From: Acidaminobacter sp.
GTDB taxonomy: Bacteria > Bacillota > Clostridia > Peptostreptococcales > Acidaminobacteraceae
Reading direction: 5' to 3'
Length of the DNA: 64,000 nt
Assembly: GCF_030247605.1 (NCBI RefSeq)
Contig: NZ_JAOTSB010000016.1
Coordinates: 1 to 64,000, forward strand
This document shows, piece after piece, positions 51,684-64,000 of the stretch (position 1 is the first letter of the stretch; each line of letters opens with the position of its first letter). Both the position numbers and the translations under genes were made by a program. Under the pieces are notes generated by a model. It did not search any database and had not been told where the DNA came from. It saw nothing but the letters and a program-made list of their open reading frames with translations.

Positions 51684-51956
51684 TTAGTGAGGGAACATCA
51701 GCTCCGCCGTGGTCCAGGCTGCGACCAGCAGTCCGACCAGCACAGGGATCAGGAGCAGGATGGCCCGGCCTTTATGTAGGAAAATGGAGATCAGGCTGAG
51801 CACCAGACCGGCAATGGCGAAGAGCGCGATGAGCGGAGACGGCAGAGGGAGTCGAACCGCTTGTGTGAACTTCAGAACCATAAGGACTACAAACAACACA
51901 CTCAGGTACACGGCCCATTTGCCGGCGCTGTCTTTAGGCATTGTCGAGATTTTCAT
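51684..51956 (-). CDS. Small membrane protein, unknown
   Basis: 90 residues with three hydrophobic segments (about 14-30, 38-60 and 66-86). No family is recognised. It is the first gene of a two-gene minus-strand unit, divergent from the lipoprotein/ABC-2 exporter operon, so it may be functionally tied to that operon. Confidence 0.6.
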   Translation of the reverse strand: MKISTMPKDSAGKWAVYLSVLFVVLMVLKFTQAVRLPLPSPLIALFAIAGLVLSLISIFLHKGRAILLLIPVLVGLLVAAWTTAELMFPH

Positions 51957-52160
51957 AAAATGTGCCTTCTTTCATACAGGTTTTGACGCAGGGTAGGTGG
52001 GATAAGTTCCGTGATATGCCTTCATGTCATTTATACCCAAACTCATGACTCAAGTCACCCCTACCTCATGACTTTCGAGAGGCGAAAGCTTTTCGCGGAA
52101 GTGCTACACTGTGAGTAGAGGTAAACAATAACATGAAAATTCGTGTGAGGAGTGATAGAG

Positions 52161-53186
52161 ATGTTGGAGGGAAGATGGGGGACCATCGGCAGAAAAATCT
52201 TTAGATTCAAAGGGAAAAGGGCTGCGGGAGCTGCGGGACTGGTTCTGATCCTGGCAATGGTCCTGACGGCGGCGGGGTGTTCGGGCGGCGCCTACGACAA
52301 ACTGATGAAGGCGGAGGCGAAGACAGACGCGGCGGTGACGGGCGTGACGACGACGCGGATCACACTGGAAAACAATTTTGATACCGCTAGTCTGACGGCG
52401 GAAGAGCTGAAGATGGCGAACTACATGAAAAAAGTCACCTACGAGGGGAGGTTGCGCTTTGACCACGGGCTTGGGGAAATGGCGAGCGACCTTTACCTGA
52501 GCATGGGCGGGATTGGCTTTGACGCGGAGCTTTACAGCTTTGGCGGGGAGACTTACGTCAAGCTGCCGGTCATGAAGAAGTACATGAACGTCAAGGATCT
52601 GATGAAAGTTGAAGGCGCCCAGGCTGCGGCCGAGGCTCAGGGGGACTTCCTCTCAGAGACGGCGCTGGAAAAACTGGGCGACATTTGGAGCTCGGTGGCG
52701 ACGCCGGACAATGTGAAGAAGACGGGCAGCGCGCTGCTGAGGACGGATTCCGGGGATTTGAAGACAACGCGTTACACGGTTGAGGTCGACCCCGAGGTAG
52801 TTCAGGCGGCTCTGATCGAATCCGCAAGGGTCATCACAGAGGATCTGGCTGCGAAAAATCCAGACGCGGACTTTTCCTCAGCCATTGGTGAGATGACGGA
52901 GATTGAGATCGACGAGGTGTCCATGATCTCTGAGATTTCCTCCAGCGGGTATGTGGTCAGAGATGATGTGGTGATCCGCTATCATCAGCCGGGCCTCGAG
53001 ACCAGCATCCGCGTCGAAATCATCCGGGATCAGCTGGACGAAGCAGTCGAGCTGAACCTGCCTGAAATCACCGCCTTGGAGTTATACACCAGCGAGGAAC
53101 TCGACCGGGAAATGCCGGGGGCGCTGGATGACCTGCTCGGCACTTTTGGGATTCAAACCACAGACGACACAAGCGAGGCGAGGTGA
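52161..53186 (+). CDS. Lipoprotein of unknown function upstream of an ABC-2 exporter
   Basis: 341 residues. Basic N-terminus, hydrophobic segment (AGLVLILAMVLTAAG) and lipobox AAGC with Cys about 39. The body is a soluble domain with alternating beta strands (YEGRLRFDHG, DAELYSFGGETYVKLPV), like the LppX/LprG or DUF6612 type of lipid-binding lipoproteins; that is a guess from pattern only. ATG 52161 after GAGGAGTGA. The GACCATCGGC motif is within its first codons. The stop is close to the start of the ATPase gene. Confidence 0.7.
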   Translation: MLEGRWGTIGRKIFRFKGKRAAGAAGLVLILAMVLTAAGCSGGAYDKLMKAEAKTDAAVTGVTTTRITLENNFDTASLTAEELKMANYMKKVTYEGRLRFDHGLGEMASDLYLSMGGIGFDAELYSFGGETYVKLPVMKKYMNVKDLMKVEGAQAAAEAQGDFLSETALEKLGDIWSSVATPDNVKKTGSALLRTDSGDLKTTRYTVEVDPEVVQAALIESARVITEDLAAKNPDADFSSAIGEMTEIEIDEVSMISEISSSGYVVRDDVVIRYHQPGLETSIRVEIIRDQLDEAVELNLPEITALELYTSEELDREMPGALDDLLGTFGIQTTDDTSEAR

Positions 53187-53191
53187 GCACC

Positions 53192-54130
53192 ATGCTGCAG
53201 ACCATTGAACTGACGAAGCGCTTTGGCGCGACCCTTGCGGTAGACGCGCTGTCCATAGAAGTCAGAAAGGGCGACCTGGTCGGCCTGCTGGGGCCGAACG
53301 GCGCCGGCAAGTCGACGACCATTTCCATGATCGCGACGCTTCTTGAGCCGGACAGCGGAAAAATCCTTTACAACGGGCAGGATCTCATGGCACACCCGGA
53401 GGCCATCAGGAAGGGTCTTGGCTTCGTGCCCCAAAACATCGCCCTTTATCAGGACCTGTCCGGCCGGGACAACCTTAAATTCTGGGGGCGGCTGTATGGA
53501 CTGAAGGGCGACCTTTTGAAGCGGCGGATCGAGGAGGTCTCCGAGATCATTGGAATCTCTGACCGGCTCAAAGACAAGGTCAAAGCCTACTCCGGCGGCA
53601 TGAAGCGCCGGCTCAACATAGGCGCCGCGCTGCTGCACCAGCCTGAATTCCTGATCATGGATGAACCCACGGTGGGCATTGACCCTCAATCCCGCAACCA
53701 CATATTGGACGCGGTGAAAGCGCTGAATCGCGAGGGGATGACCATCCTCTACACGAGCCACTACATGGAAGAGGTCGAGGAGCTGTGCCGGACCATTTAT
53801 ATCATGGATTTGGGGAAATTGATTGCCTCCGGGACCAAGGAAGCCCTCCTGGCGGCGGCCGGTGGCGGCGAGGAAGTGACGGCGAAGTTTGAGACGGTGT
53901 CGGATGCATTAATCAGCGGCCTCAAAAACCTGAATGGCCTGATCGCTCTGGCTCAGACGCCTGAAGCGCCTCAGACTGTGACCCTCAGCTTTGGGGGCGA
54001 CGGCGGCCACCTGAAGCCGGTGATTGAGCTCGCAACCGAGCTGGGTCACCCGTTGCTGTCTGTGGATGTGAGCAAGCCCAACCTGGAGTCGGTGTTCCTG
54101 AAGCTCACCGGCAAAGCCCTTAGAGACTAG
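53192..54130 (+). CDS. ABC-2 type exporter ATPase
   Basis: 312 residues. Walker A GPNGAGKS (about 38-45), Q-loop [11 protein letters not shown], signature [15 protein letters not shown], Walker [14 protein letters not shown]-loop YTSHYMEE. It belongs to the drug/lipid exporter class (DrrA/CcmA-like). Start is ATG 53192 or GTG 53183, which overlaps the lipoprotein stop. It energises the two permeases that follow. Confidence 0.92.
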   Translation: MLQTIELTKRFGATLAVDALSIEVRKGDLVGLLGPNGAGKSTTISMIATLLEPDSGKILYNGQDLMAHPEAIRKGLGFVPQNIALYQDLSGRDNLKFWGRLYGLKGDLLKRRIEEVSEIIGISDRLKDKVKAYSGGMKRRLNIGAALLHQPEFLIMDEPTVGIDPQSRNHILDAVKALNREGMTILYTSHYMEEVEELCRTIYIMDLGKLIASGTKEALLAAAGGGEEVTAKFETVSDALISGLKNLNGLIALAQTPEAPQTVTLSFGGDGGHLKPVIELATELGHPLLSVDVSKPNLESVFLKLTGKALRD

Positions 54131-54143
54131 AAAGGCGGCGGAA

Positions 54144-55553
54144 ATGATGTGGTCTATGATGTGGTCTCTTTGGAAGAAGGATTTCAAGACTTATATGGCG
54201 GACCGGCAGGCGATCTTTACGATCTTTCTGATGCCGGTTGTGATTTCGACGATTTTGGGCTTCTCGCTGCAGTCCATGTTTGGCACGGCGGGCGGGGTGT
54301 CTCAGATAGAGCCTCTTGAGCTGGCAGTGGTCAAGGGTTATGAGGGTGTGGGTGGGGTGACCATCGGCAAACCCTACAGCTTTGAGGCGTTTATGGAGGA
54401 CCTGTCGGAGAATCCGGTGGGGGCGAGGGTGGTCGCGGAGATGGGCGAGGACCAGATGCGCAGCTACTTTGAGGACGTGGACCCGGAGGCGATCTTCTTT
54501 GAGGATTTTCTGGGGTCCCCTGAGCTGGCCCAGACGCTGGGGTACACGGTGACGGACCTGACGACGGCGGAGCGTCAGCTGGCCGCAGATGAAATAGCGG
54601 GAATCGTGGTGCTGCCGGAGAATTTTGTCCGGGGCATGTACGTGAACCTGTTGACGCCGCTGCGGTCTGAGGTGGAGATTGCCTTTGTCGAGAACACAGC
54701 CCGCGGCGTGAGCTCGAAGCTCGCGAAGATGATGCTGGAGGGCTTTGCCGGGTATCTTGACAGCGTGATTGACAATAAAAATGTGCTGATCGAGCAGCGG
54801 ATCGCGGCGGGGATCACCCTGGAGGACACGGACTGGGGATCACGGCCTGACAGCGGGCTGACGCTGGAGCAGCGCGGCGTGCGGGCTCTTAAGCCGGTGG
54901 ACAGCAAGGGGTACTACACGGTCGCCATGATGTCCATGTTTCTGCTGTTTACGGCGGCGCTGGGGGGCTACCTGCTCCTGGAGGAGAAGCGTCAGCTGAC
55001 CTATGACCGCCAACGTGCTGCAGGGCTTAGCCGATGGTCCATTCTGCTCGGCAAGCTTGCGCTGATTGACGCGGTCGCGCTGATTCAGATTTTGCTGATG
55101 ATCGTCTGGTCGACGCTGATTTTCAGAATCTCCTGGGGGTCGCCAGCGGCGCTGGCCGTCATTACTCTGGCAACCGTGCTTGGAATTGGGGGTCTCGGTC
55201 TCCTGTTCATGACGGTGGCGGCGGCTTTTGACAACATCATGATTTCCAAGGTGTTTGAGAACGGGCTGAACCAGGTGCTGGCGCTGGTCGGCGGGGCGTA
55301 TATCCCGATCGAGACCATGCCGGCGCTGATTCAGAAGGTGGCGCTGATCCCAATCAACGGGGTGATTTTGAAGGTGTATCTCTACAACATGATGGGGTAC
55401 AGCCTGCCGGAGCTGATGCCGTATGTGGGTCTCATCCTGCTTAATGGCTTGGTATTTTCGGTGGCGGGGATCCTGGTGTTCAGATTCAAGGAGGTGAAGG
55501 CGCATGTTGACCATAATGTACCGACGGCTGTGGATGCAGAGTCAGTCCTATAA
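54144..55553 (+). CDS. ABC-2 type exporter permease, first subunit
   Basis: 469 residues. One N-terminal membrane helix (about 24-45), a long extracytoplasmic domain (about 50-255), then five helices (about 258-455): ABC2_membrane_3 architecture. TYDRQRAAGLSRWSILLGKL (about 287-306) is the coupling region. Two exact copies of the iterated motif lie in it (54359 and 55030). It overlaps the next permease gene by 50 bases. Confidence 0.88.
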   Translation: MMWSMMWSLWKKDFKTYMADRQAIFTIFLMPVVISTILGFSLQSMFGTAGGVSQIEPLELAVVKGYEGVGGVTIGKPYSFEAFMEDLSENPVGARVVAEMGEDQMRSYFEDVDPEAIFFEDFLGSPELAQTLGYTVTDLTTAERQLAADEIAGIVVLPENFVRGMYVNLLTPLRSEVEIAFVENTARGVSSKLAKMMLEGFAGYLDSVIDNKNVLIEQRIAAGITLEDTDWGSRPDSGLTLEQRGVRALKPVDSKGYYTVAMMSMFLLFTAALGGYLLLEEKRQLTYDRQRAAGLSRWSILLGKLALIDAVALIQILLMIVWSTLIFRISWGSPAALAVITLATVLGIGGLGLLFMTVAAAFDNIMISKVFENGLNQVLALVGGAYIPIETMPALIQKVALIPINGVILKVYLYNMMGYSLPELMPYVGLILLNGLVFSVAGILVFRFKEVKAHVDHNVPTAVDAESVL

Positions 55554-56661
55554 GATTATGCTGGCCATGACGCTGATCGCGCTGGTCATCAACTTCGCCT
55601 TTGCTGGGATGAACCAGAATTATGAGCCTGCCCTGGATGTGGTGGATCTGGACGGGACGGTGATGTCAGCGGAGTTCGCGGCGCGGCTGTCTGCGGCTGA
55701 AGGGCAAAAGGTGACGGTGCTGGACGCGCTGGATGAGAAGCGGGTGCAGATGAAGGTCGCGGGGGCGCTGGTGATACATGAGGGGTTTTCTGCGGCTCTT
55801 ATGAATGGTGAGACGCCAAGGCTGGAGCTGGTGTCCCTGAAGCAGGATGCTGAGGTGATGACCCTTGAATACAATATTGAGCGCGCCTTTGACCAGTTTA
55901 TGGCTTACAGGTCCCTGGCGCTGGATTTTGAGGCGGCGGCCGCAGAGGCGGGGGTCGAAGTCGATGGTGCCTACGAGCGGACTTACAGCCGTCTCGTCGA
56001 GGTCAACGATGCCCGGGAGACTTTGAAAGTGGTGACGGAAGGCGGGTCTCAGCGGGATTTGAATGCGGAGATTGGCATGTACCGGATTCTCGGTTTCCTG
56101 ATTATGTTTACGGCGTTTACAACGGTGATTGCCGCGGCGGAAATTGTGGAGGAAAAGCAGTACTATACCTGGCAGCGGACGCTGGTGGCGCCGGTGCGCA
56201 GACTGGACATCATAGCCGGGCACGTGGCGGTGGCCTTCGTGGTGGGCATGATCCAGCTGGTGGTGACGCTACTGGCGGGGCAATATGTGTTTGGTCTGGA
56301 ATACGGGGCGAATATGGGCAGCCTGCTGGCGGTGGGGGCGCTTTATATACTGAGTATGGGGGCCTTTGGGCTTTTCGTCACGTCCTTTGCCAAGAGCCCG
56401 AATGCCCTCGGCGGCATTGTGTCCATTCTGTTGACTTCTATGGCGATGCTGGGTGGCTGCATGTGGCCCCTGGAGATGGTGTCCAGCAAGATTCTGATTG
56501 CCCTCTCCTGGATCACCCCGCATAGGTGGGCCTTCGACGCCATGCGCGCCATAGGGGCTGACGATGTGACCCTGGCCTCCCAGAGTTTTGAACTGATGAT
56601 GCTGGCCGGGATGACTGTGCTGATGATGGGCGTTGGTGTTCTGCGACTGAGGGACGAATGA
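55504..56661 (+). CDS. ABC-2 type exporter permease, second subunit
   Basis: 385 residues with the same ABC2_membrane_3 plan as the preceding gene but a shorter extracytoplasmic domain. EEKQYYTWQRTLVAPVRRLD (about 217-236) is the coupling region, and the C-terminal helices contain GGCMWPLEMV. Start ATG 55504 after AAGGAGGTGA, inside the upstream gene, so translation is coupled. It probably forms a heterodimeric exporter with that protein. Confidence 0.9.
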   Translation: MLTIMYRRLWMQSQSYKIMLAMTLIALVINFAFAGMNQNYEPALDVVDLDGTVMSAEFAARLSAAEGQKVTVLDALDEKRVQMKVAGALVIHEGFSAALMNGETPRLELVSLKQDAEVMTLEYNIERAFDQFMAYRSLALDFEAAAAEAGVEVDGAYERTYSRLVEVNDARETLKVVTEGGSQRDLNAEIGMYRILGFLIMFTAFTTVIAAAEIVEEKQYYTWQRTLVAPVRRLDIIAGHVAVAFVVGMIQLVVTLLAGQYVFGLEYGANMGSLLAVGALYILSMGAFGLFVTSFAKSPNALGGIVSILLTSMAMLGGCMWPLEMVSSKILIALSWITPHRWAFDAMRAIGADDVTLASQSFELMMLAGMTVLMMGVGVLRLRDE

Positions 56662-56667
56662 TTTAAG

Positions 56668-56733
56668 TGAGTGACAGGCACCAAACTCAAGTGAGTGTCA
56701 GACACTCACTCAAATTTGGTGCCAGAGCTTGAG
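56668..56733. repeat. Composite intergenic repeat after the exporter operon
   Basis: GAGTGACAGGCACCAAACTC, then AGTGAGTGTCAGACACTCACT (perfect palindrome), then CAAATTTGGTGCCAGAGCTT. The modules are shared with 399-475, 42332-42420 and 50428-50474. Confidence 0.75.
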
Positions 56734-56805
56734 ACAATTCTGAATATTTCCGCATGTGACTCCGCTAGATTGATCTTATAAGCGCTTCAGCGGATCGCCC
56801 AAACA

Positions 56806-56814
56806 TGCTATACT
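56806..56814 (+). promoter_or_regulatory. Extended -10 promoter of ridA
   Basis: TGCTATACT fits the extended -10 pattern, 31 bases before the start. Confidence 0.6.
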
Positions 56815-56845
56815 AAAGTCAGACCAAATTTTAGGAGGCGTGTTC

Positions 56846-57226
56846 ATGACAAGAGTTGCTTATGCTTCGCCGGGCGCAGTTTCCGTAGGCCCGTATTCCC
56901 ATGCGGTGGATTCAGGGGAGCTGGTGTTTTTCTCAGGCCAGACGCCCATAGACAAAGAGACAGGCAAGCTCAAGGAAGGCGGCATTCAGGAGCAGACTCG
57001 CCAGTGCTTCCTCAATTTGTTCAGCGTCCTTGAGGCTGCGGGCTTGACGCCGGATGAGGTCGTCAAAGTCAACGTCTTTCTGACGGATATGAACAACTTC
57101 AAAGATATGAATGAAGTCTATGAAAAGCAGTTTGAGGCGCCGTATCCGGCTAGGACGACCATAGGTGTGGCCTCCCTGCCTTTGGGCGCAGATATTGAAA
57201 TTGAGATGATCGCGAAAAAGCGATAA
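56846..57226 (+). CDS. RidA family enamine/imine deaminase
   Basis: 126 residues, the standard RidA (YjgF) length. GPYSHAVDSGELVFFSGQTP near the N-terminus, the substrate arginine region with ARTTIGVASLPLGADIEIEM near residues 102-121 (Arg in PARTTI). It hydrolyses reactive 2-aminoacrylate-type intermediates. ATG 56846 after AGGAGG; the GTG at 56840 is too close to the site. Confidence 0.95.
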   Translation: MTRVAYASPGAVSVGPYSHAVDSGELVFFSGQTPIDKETGKLKEGGIQEQTRQCFLNLFSVLEAAGLTPDEVVKVNVFLTDMNNFKDMNEVYEKQFEAPYPARTTIGVASLPLGADIEIEMIAKKR

Positions 57227-57257
57227 CTTAATTATGAACTTTTTTTAATAAACCCCC

Positions 57258-57286
57258 TTGACGCGTGAGCTGGTTTGCATTATTAT
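57258..57286 (+). promoter_or_regulatory. Promoter of the asnA T-box leader
   Basis: TTGACG, 17 bases, TATTAT. Confidence 0.85.
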
Positions 57287-57304
57287 AACTGACAAGATCA
57301 AAAT

Positions 57305-57615
57305 GAAATGGCAGTGACGGGAAGAGTAAGGTTTCTGACGACCCTTCAGCGAGCCGGGGATGGTGTGAGCCCGGCAGGCAAGCGTTACCTGAAGAACATC
57401 CCCGAGCTTTCGACCGAAAGCTGTCCGGCCCCGGTTCAAAACCCTGGCCGCAGACGAGTAGATTCGAACGGAACCCAACCGTTACAGTGGGCACGGTATC
57501 GCGCTAGTCAGCGCCGTATCGCAGCGAGGTGACCGCGTCAAGTTAGGCGGTAACCAGGGTGGCAACGCGGAAGCAAGACCTTTCGTCCCTGATATTCAGG
57601 GATGATGGGTCTTTT
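57305..57615 (+). ncRNA. Asn-specific T-box leader
   Basis: Stem I with GGAAGAGTA (loop E), the distal AGCGAGCCGGGGATGGTGTG region, and a specifier loop GAAG-AAC-ATC with the Asn codon AAC at 57395-57397. The T-box sequence AGGGTGGCAACGCGG is at about 57557-57571, then a terminator AAGACC..GGGTCTTTTTTT around TCCCTGA-TAT-TCAGGGA. Uncharged tRNA-Asn should allow read-through into asnA. Confidence 0.93.
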
Positions 57616-57656
57616 TTTATGCCGTCATCACCACCCATTGACGAGGAGGAACTACC

Positions 57657-58715
57657 ATGACACCATCCCCAATCATGAAATTCAACATGCCGTACACCAC
57701 ATCAAAATCACAGCGTTTGCAGATCCCAAAAAACTACACGCCGAAGCTCGGCCTGCTTGAAACTGAGATCGCCATCAAACGAATTAAAGACTACTTCGAA
57801 AGACGCCTGGCGGAGTCCCTCAACCTCATGCGCGTCTCCGCGCCGCTCTTTGTCCGCCCGGAATCCGGCCTCAACGACAACCTCAACGGCGTCGAGCGCC
57901 CGGTCGGCTTTGACGTCAAGGACATGGAAGCCGACGTCGAGGTCATCCACTCCCTGGCCAAATGGAAGCGCCTCATGCTCCAGCGCTACGGCTTCAAGAT
58001 GTACGAGGGCCTCTACACCGACATGAACGCCATCCGCCGGGACGAAGAGCTCGACAACCTCCACTCTATCTACGTGGACCAGTGGGACTGGGAGAAAATC
58101 ATTGACCGCAGCGACCGCACCGAAGAAAAGCTGAAAGAAATCGTCCGCACCATCTACAAAGTCTTCAGAGAGACCGAGCAATACCTGGCGGCCATCTACC
58201 CGGCTCTGGGCCAATCCCTGCCGGAGGAGATCTTCTTCATCACCTCCCAGGAGCTCGAGGACCGCTTCCCGGGCCAAACGCCAAAGATGCGAGAATACCT
58301 CATCTCCAAGGAGAAAAAAGCCGTCTTCCTCATGAAAATTGGCAAAGCCCTCAAATCCGGCGAGCCCCACGACGGCCGCGCCCCGGACTACGATGACTGG
58401 GAGCTCAACGGCGACATCCTGTTCTACTACCCAATCCTCGACTGCGCGCTGGAGCTCTCCTCCATGGGCATCCGTGTCGACGAGAAGACCCTCGAAGCCC
58501 AGCTGCACGTCGCCGGCGCCGAGGAGCGCAGGACCCTGCCGTTCCACAAAATGCTCCTGAAAAGCGAGCTGCCCCTCACCGTGGGCGGCGGTATTGGCCA
58601 GTCCCGCATCTGCATGTACTTCCTCCAGAAAGCCCACATTGGCGAAGTCCAGGCCAGCGTCTGGCCGGACGACATGATCCACGAGTGCTTCGAAAACAAG
58701 ATCTACATTCTGTAA
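57657..58715 (+). CDS. asnA: Aspartate-ammonia ligase (asparagine synthetase A)
   Basis: 352 residues. The class II tRNA-synthetase-like fold of AsnA is recognisable: [40 protein letters not shown] (about 58-77), [20 protein letters not shown] (about 128-147) and C-terminal [20 protein letters not shown] (about 310-329). It makes asparagine from aspartate, ammonia and ATP. Its Asn T-box leader matches the product. The reading frame is unusually GC-rich at third positions, which creates a long antisense frame that I do not regard as a gene. Start ATG 57657 after GAGGAGGA. Confidence 0.95.
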   Translation: MTPSPIMKFNMPYTTSKSQRLQIPKNYTPKLGLLETEIAIKRIKDYFERRLAESLNLMRVSAPLFVRPESGLNDNLNGVERPVGFDVKDMEADVEVIHSLAKWKRLMLQRYGFKMYEGLYTDMNAIRRDEELDNLHSIYVDQWDWEKIIDRSDRTEEKLKEIVRTIYKVFRETEQYLAAIYPALGQSLPEEIFFITSQELEDRFPGQTPKMREYLISKEKKAVFLMKIGKALKSGEPHDGRAPDYDDWELNGDILFYYPILDCALELSSMGIRVDEKTLEAQLHVAGAEERRTLPFHKMLLKSELPLTVGGGIGQSRICMYFLQKAHIGEVQASVWPDDMIHECFENKIYIL

Positions 58716-58793
58716 ACCCATCAGATCCCGGCGCCTCATCTGCGCCTTCTTCCGGGCGGCCCCCACAAGGGCCGCCTGATTTGTATGGACTGT

Positions 58794-58853
58794 GACCATC
58801 GGCAAAATCAATTGCTTTCTTAAGGCTTTAGTACAAAAACTTAGCCGATGGTT
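58794..58853. repeat. Inverted pair of the iterated motif
   Basis: GACCATCGGC (58794-58803) and GCCGATGGTT (58844-58853) face each other, giving a 9-base stem with a 40-base loop between asnA and pcrA. A GGCGGCCC/GGGCCGCC hairpin at about 58756-58778 lies just before it and probably terminates asnA. Confidence 0.7.
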
Positions 58854-58884
58854 CCGCGATCACCCCCCCACACGTCTGTCTTTA

Positions 58885-58893
58885 TGATATAAT
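58885..58893 (+). promoter_or_regulatory. Extended -10 promoter of pcrA
   Basis: TGATATAAT, 73 bases before the start. Confidence 0.6.
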
Positions 58894-58966
58894 GATTCGA
58901 TGAGGCCATTACCCCGAACTGGCCGTAAAGTACAAATTTGCTCTAAGCATATCCAGGGAGGACATG

Positions 58967-63380
<4,414 letters not shown>

Positions 63381-63396
63381 AAACTTAAAAAAGTTG

Positions 63397-63406
63397 GCCG
63401 ATGGTC
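63397..63406 (+). repeat. Iterated 10-mer, intergenic copy
   Basis: GCCGATGGTC inside a small foldback (GTTGGC / GCCAAC) between ligA and gatC. Confidence 0.8.
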
Positions 63407-63460
63407 ATTTAACCCCATCCCAGCCAACCTAAAATATCGATTCGAAACGGAGGTCTTTTA

Positions 63461-63748
63461 ATGGCGATCACCATCAAAGACGTCGAGCATGTCGCAAAGC
63501 TCGCGCGCCTCGAGTTCGAGGAAAATGAAATTCTCGCCTTTACAGAAAAGCTCGACGCCATTGTCGGGTATGTGGAAATGCTGAATGCCGTCGACGTAGA
63601 AAACGTCGATCCGACTTATCATGTCCTTCCGGTAAAGAACCGATTCAGGGAAGACGAAATTCAGGCTTCGCTGGAACGAGATGCGGTTCTGACCAACGCG
63701 CCTGACCGGCGCGGCGGCTGCTTCAGAGTGCCGCGGGTTGTGGAATAG
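63461..63748 (+). CDS. gatC: Asp/Glu-tRNA amidotransferase subunit C
   Basis: 95 residues. VEHVAKLARLEFEENEILAF at the N-terminus and the C-terminal LTNAPDRRGGCFRVPRVVE are GatC signatures. It stabilises the GatCAB complex that converts misacylated Asp-tRNA-Asn and/or Glu-tRNA-Gln to the amidated forms. Start ATG 63461 after CGGAGG. gatA follows at 21 bases. Confidence 0.96.
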   Translation: MAITIKDVEHVAKLARLEFEENEILAFTEKLDAIVGYVEMLNAVDVENVDPTYHVLPVKNRFREDEIQASLERDAVLTNAPDRRGGCFRVPRVVE

Positions 63749-63769
63749 GGGGCGCGGGGAGAGATGGAG

Positions 63770-64000
63770 ATGAAAAACAAAATGTATGAATGGACGCTCC
63801 ACGAAGCCCGTCAGGCGCTGCGTGACGGTCAAGTCACGTCTGTGGCCCTCACGGAGGCGATTTTTGAGCGCATTGAAGCTGTTGAGCCTAAAATTGACGC
63901 CTTTATAACGCTTTTAAAAGAAGAAGCGTTGGAAAGCGCCCGGGCGGCTGACGCAGCCTTTGCTCGGGGCGAAGACCTTGGGGACCTGCACGGCGTGCCC
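63770..64000 (+). CDS. gatA: Asp/Glu-tRNA amidotransferase subunit A, 5' part
   Basis: 77 codons up to the window edge. WTLHEARQALRDGQVTSVAL at the start, then AFITLLKEEALESARAADAA and DLGDLHGVP match the GatA N-terminus, before the amidase signature. ATG 63770 is eight bases after GGGGAG; ATG 63764 is too close to that site. Confidence 0.93.
   Translation, partial: MKNKMYEWTLHEARQALRDGQVTSVALTEAIFERIEAVEPKIDAFITLLKEEALESARAADAAFARGEDLGDLHGVP

Noticed and set aside
57708..58811. 367-codon antisense frame opposite asnA
   Set aside because: Produced by GC-rich third positions of asnA; composition is Val/Asp/Leu-rich without domains, and it has no place for its own promoter.

Overview
The window reads as a chromosomal segment of an anaerobic, single-membrane Firmicute of the class Clostridia. 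The evidence is strong GGAGG-type ribosome binding sites, frequent GTG/TTG starts, an Asn T-box leader, FMN and cobalamin riboswitches in front of ECF-type vitamin transporters, lipobox lipoproteins, the pcrA-ligA-gatC-gatA order and oxygen-sensitive chemistry (FeoAB, ferredoxin, CCG and BFD iron-sulfur proteins). A catalytic UGA in a rhodanese gene indicates that the organism makes selenocysteine. No phage, conjugative element, complete transposon, CRISPR array, rRNA or tRNA was found.

Layout. 1-990: end of a RelE/ParE-type toxin gene, a MITE-like element and a cupin. 1098-11508: Ppx/GppA phosphatase, a PucR regulator divergent from a DUF5058/membrane protein/M20 amidohydrolase operon, then a GlnK/GlnL-like two-component system and an AGCS amino-acid:sodium symporter; together this looks like uptake and deacylation of an amino-acid conjugate. 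11793-19511: a complete oligopeptide-type ABC importer whose second permease carries a large repeat-containing insert. 19534-24938: nitroreductase, a tandem gamma-carbonic-anhydrase-like protein, molybdate uptake and binding, a [2Fe-2S] Csac_0668-type protein and a PurF paralog without its glutaminase cysteine.

26370-34344 is the most interesting block. Two TVP38/DedA proteins, a two-domain rhodanese with selenocysteine at the catalytic position, a CCG-domain protein, a CDP-alcohol phosphatidyltransferase and a YnjBCD-type ABC importer lie on one strand. The same families make up the E. coli ydjXYZ-ynjABCDEF locus, whose function is poorly understood. 34490-36116 is an alpha-ribazole salvage pair (CblS/CblT) under a cobalamin riboswitch.

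36329-48440: GAPDH, a parvulin foldase, a VTC polyphosphate polymerase/DUF4956/Cthe_2159-type cluster, a ferredoxin, QueT, RibU under an FMN riboswitch, a BaiN-type flavoprotein and a Fur-boxed feoA-feoB-Cys-rich operon. 48518-56661: acetyltransferase, a LiaS/NarL-type two-component system, small membrane proteins, and a lipoprotein with an ABC-2 exporter. 56846-64000: RidA, T-box-controlled asnA, then pcrA-ligA-gatC-gatA, running off the window.

Two layers of dispersed sequence cut across the genes. A 10-mer, GCCGATGGTC, occurs exactly 19 times by eye on both strands, where chance predicts well under one copy; it resembles a DNA-uptake or protein-recognition sequence. Several families of palindromic repeats, built on GGTGTCTGACACC and related modules, sit at gene ends.
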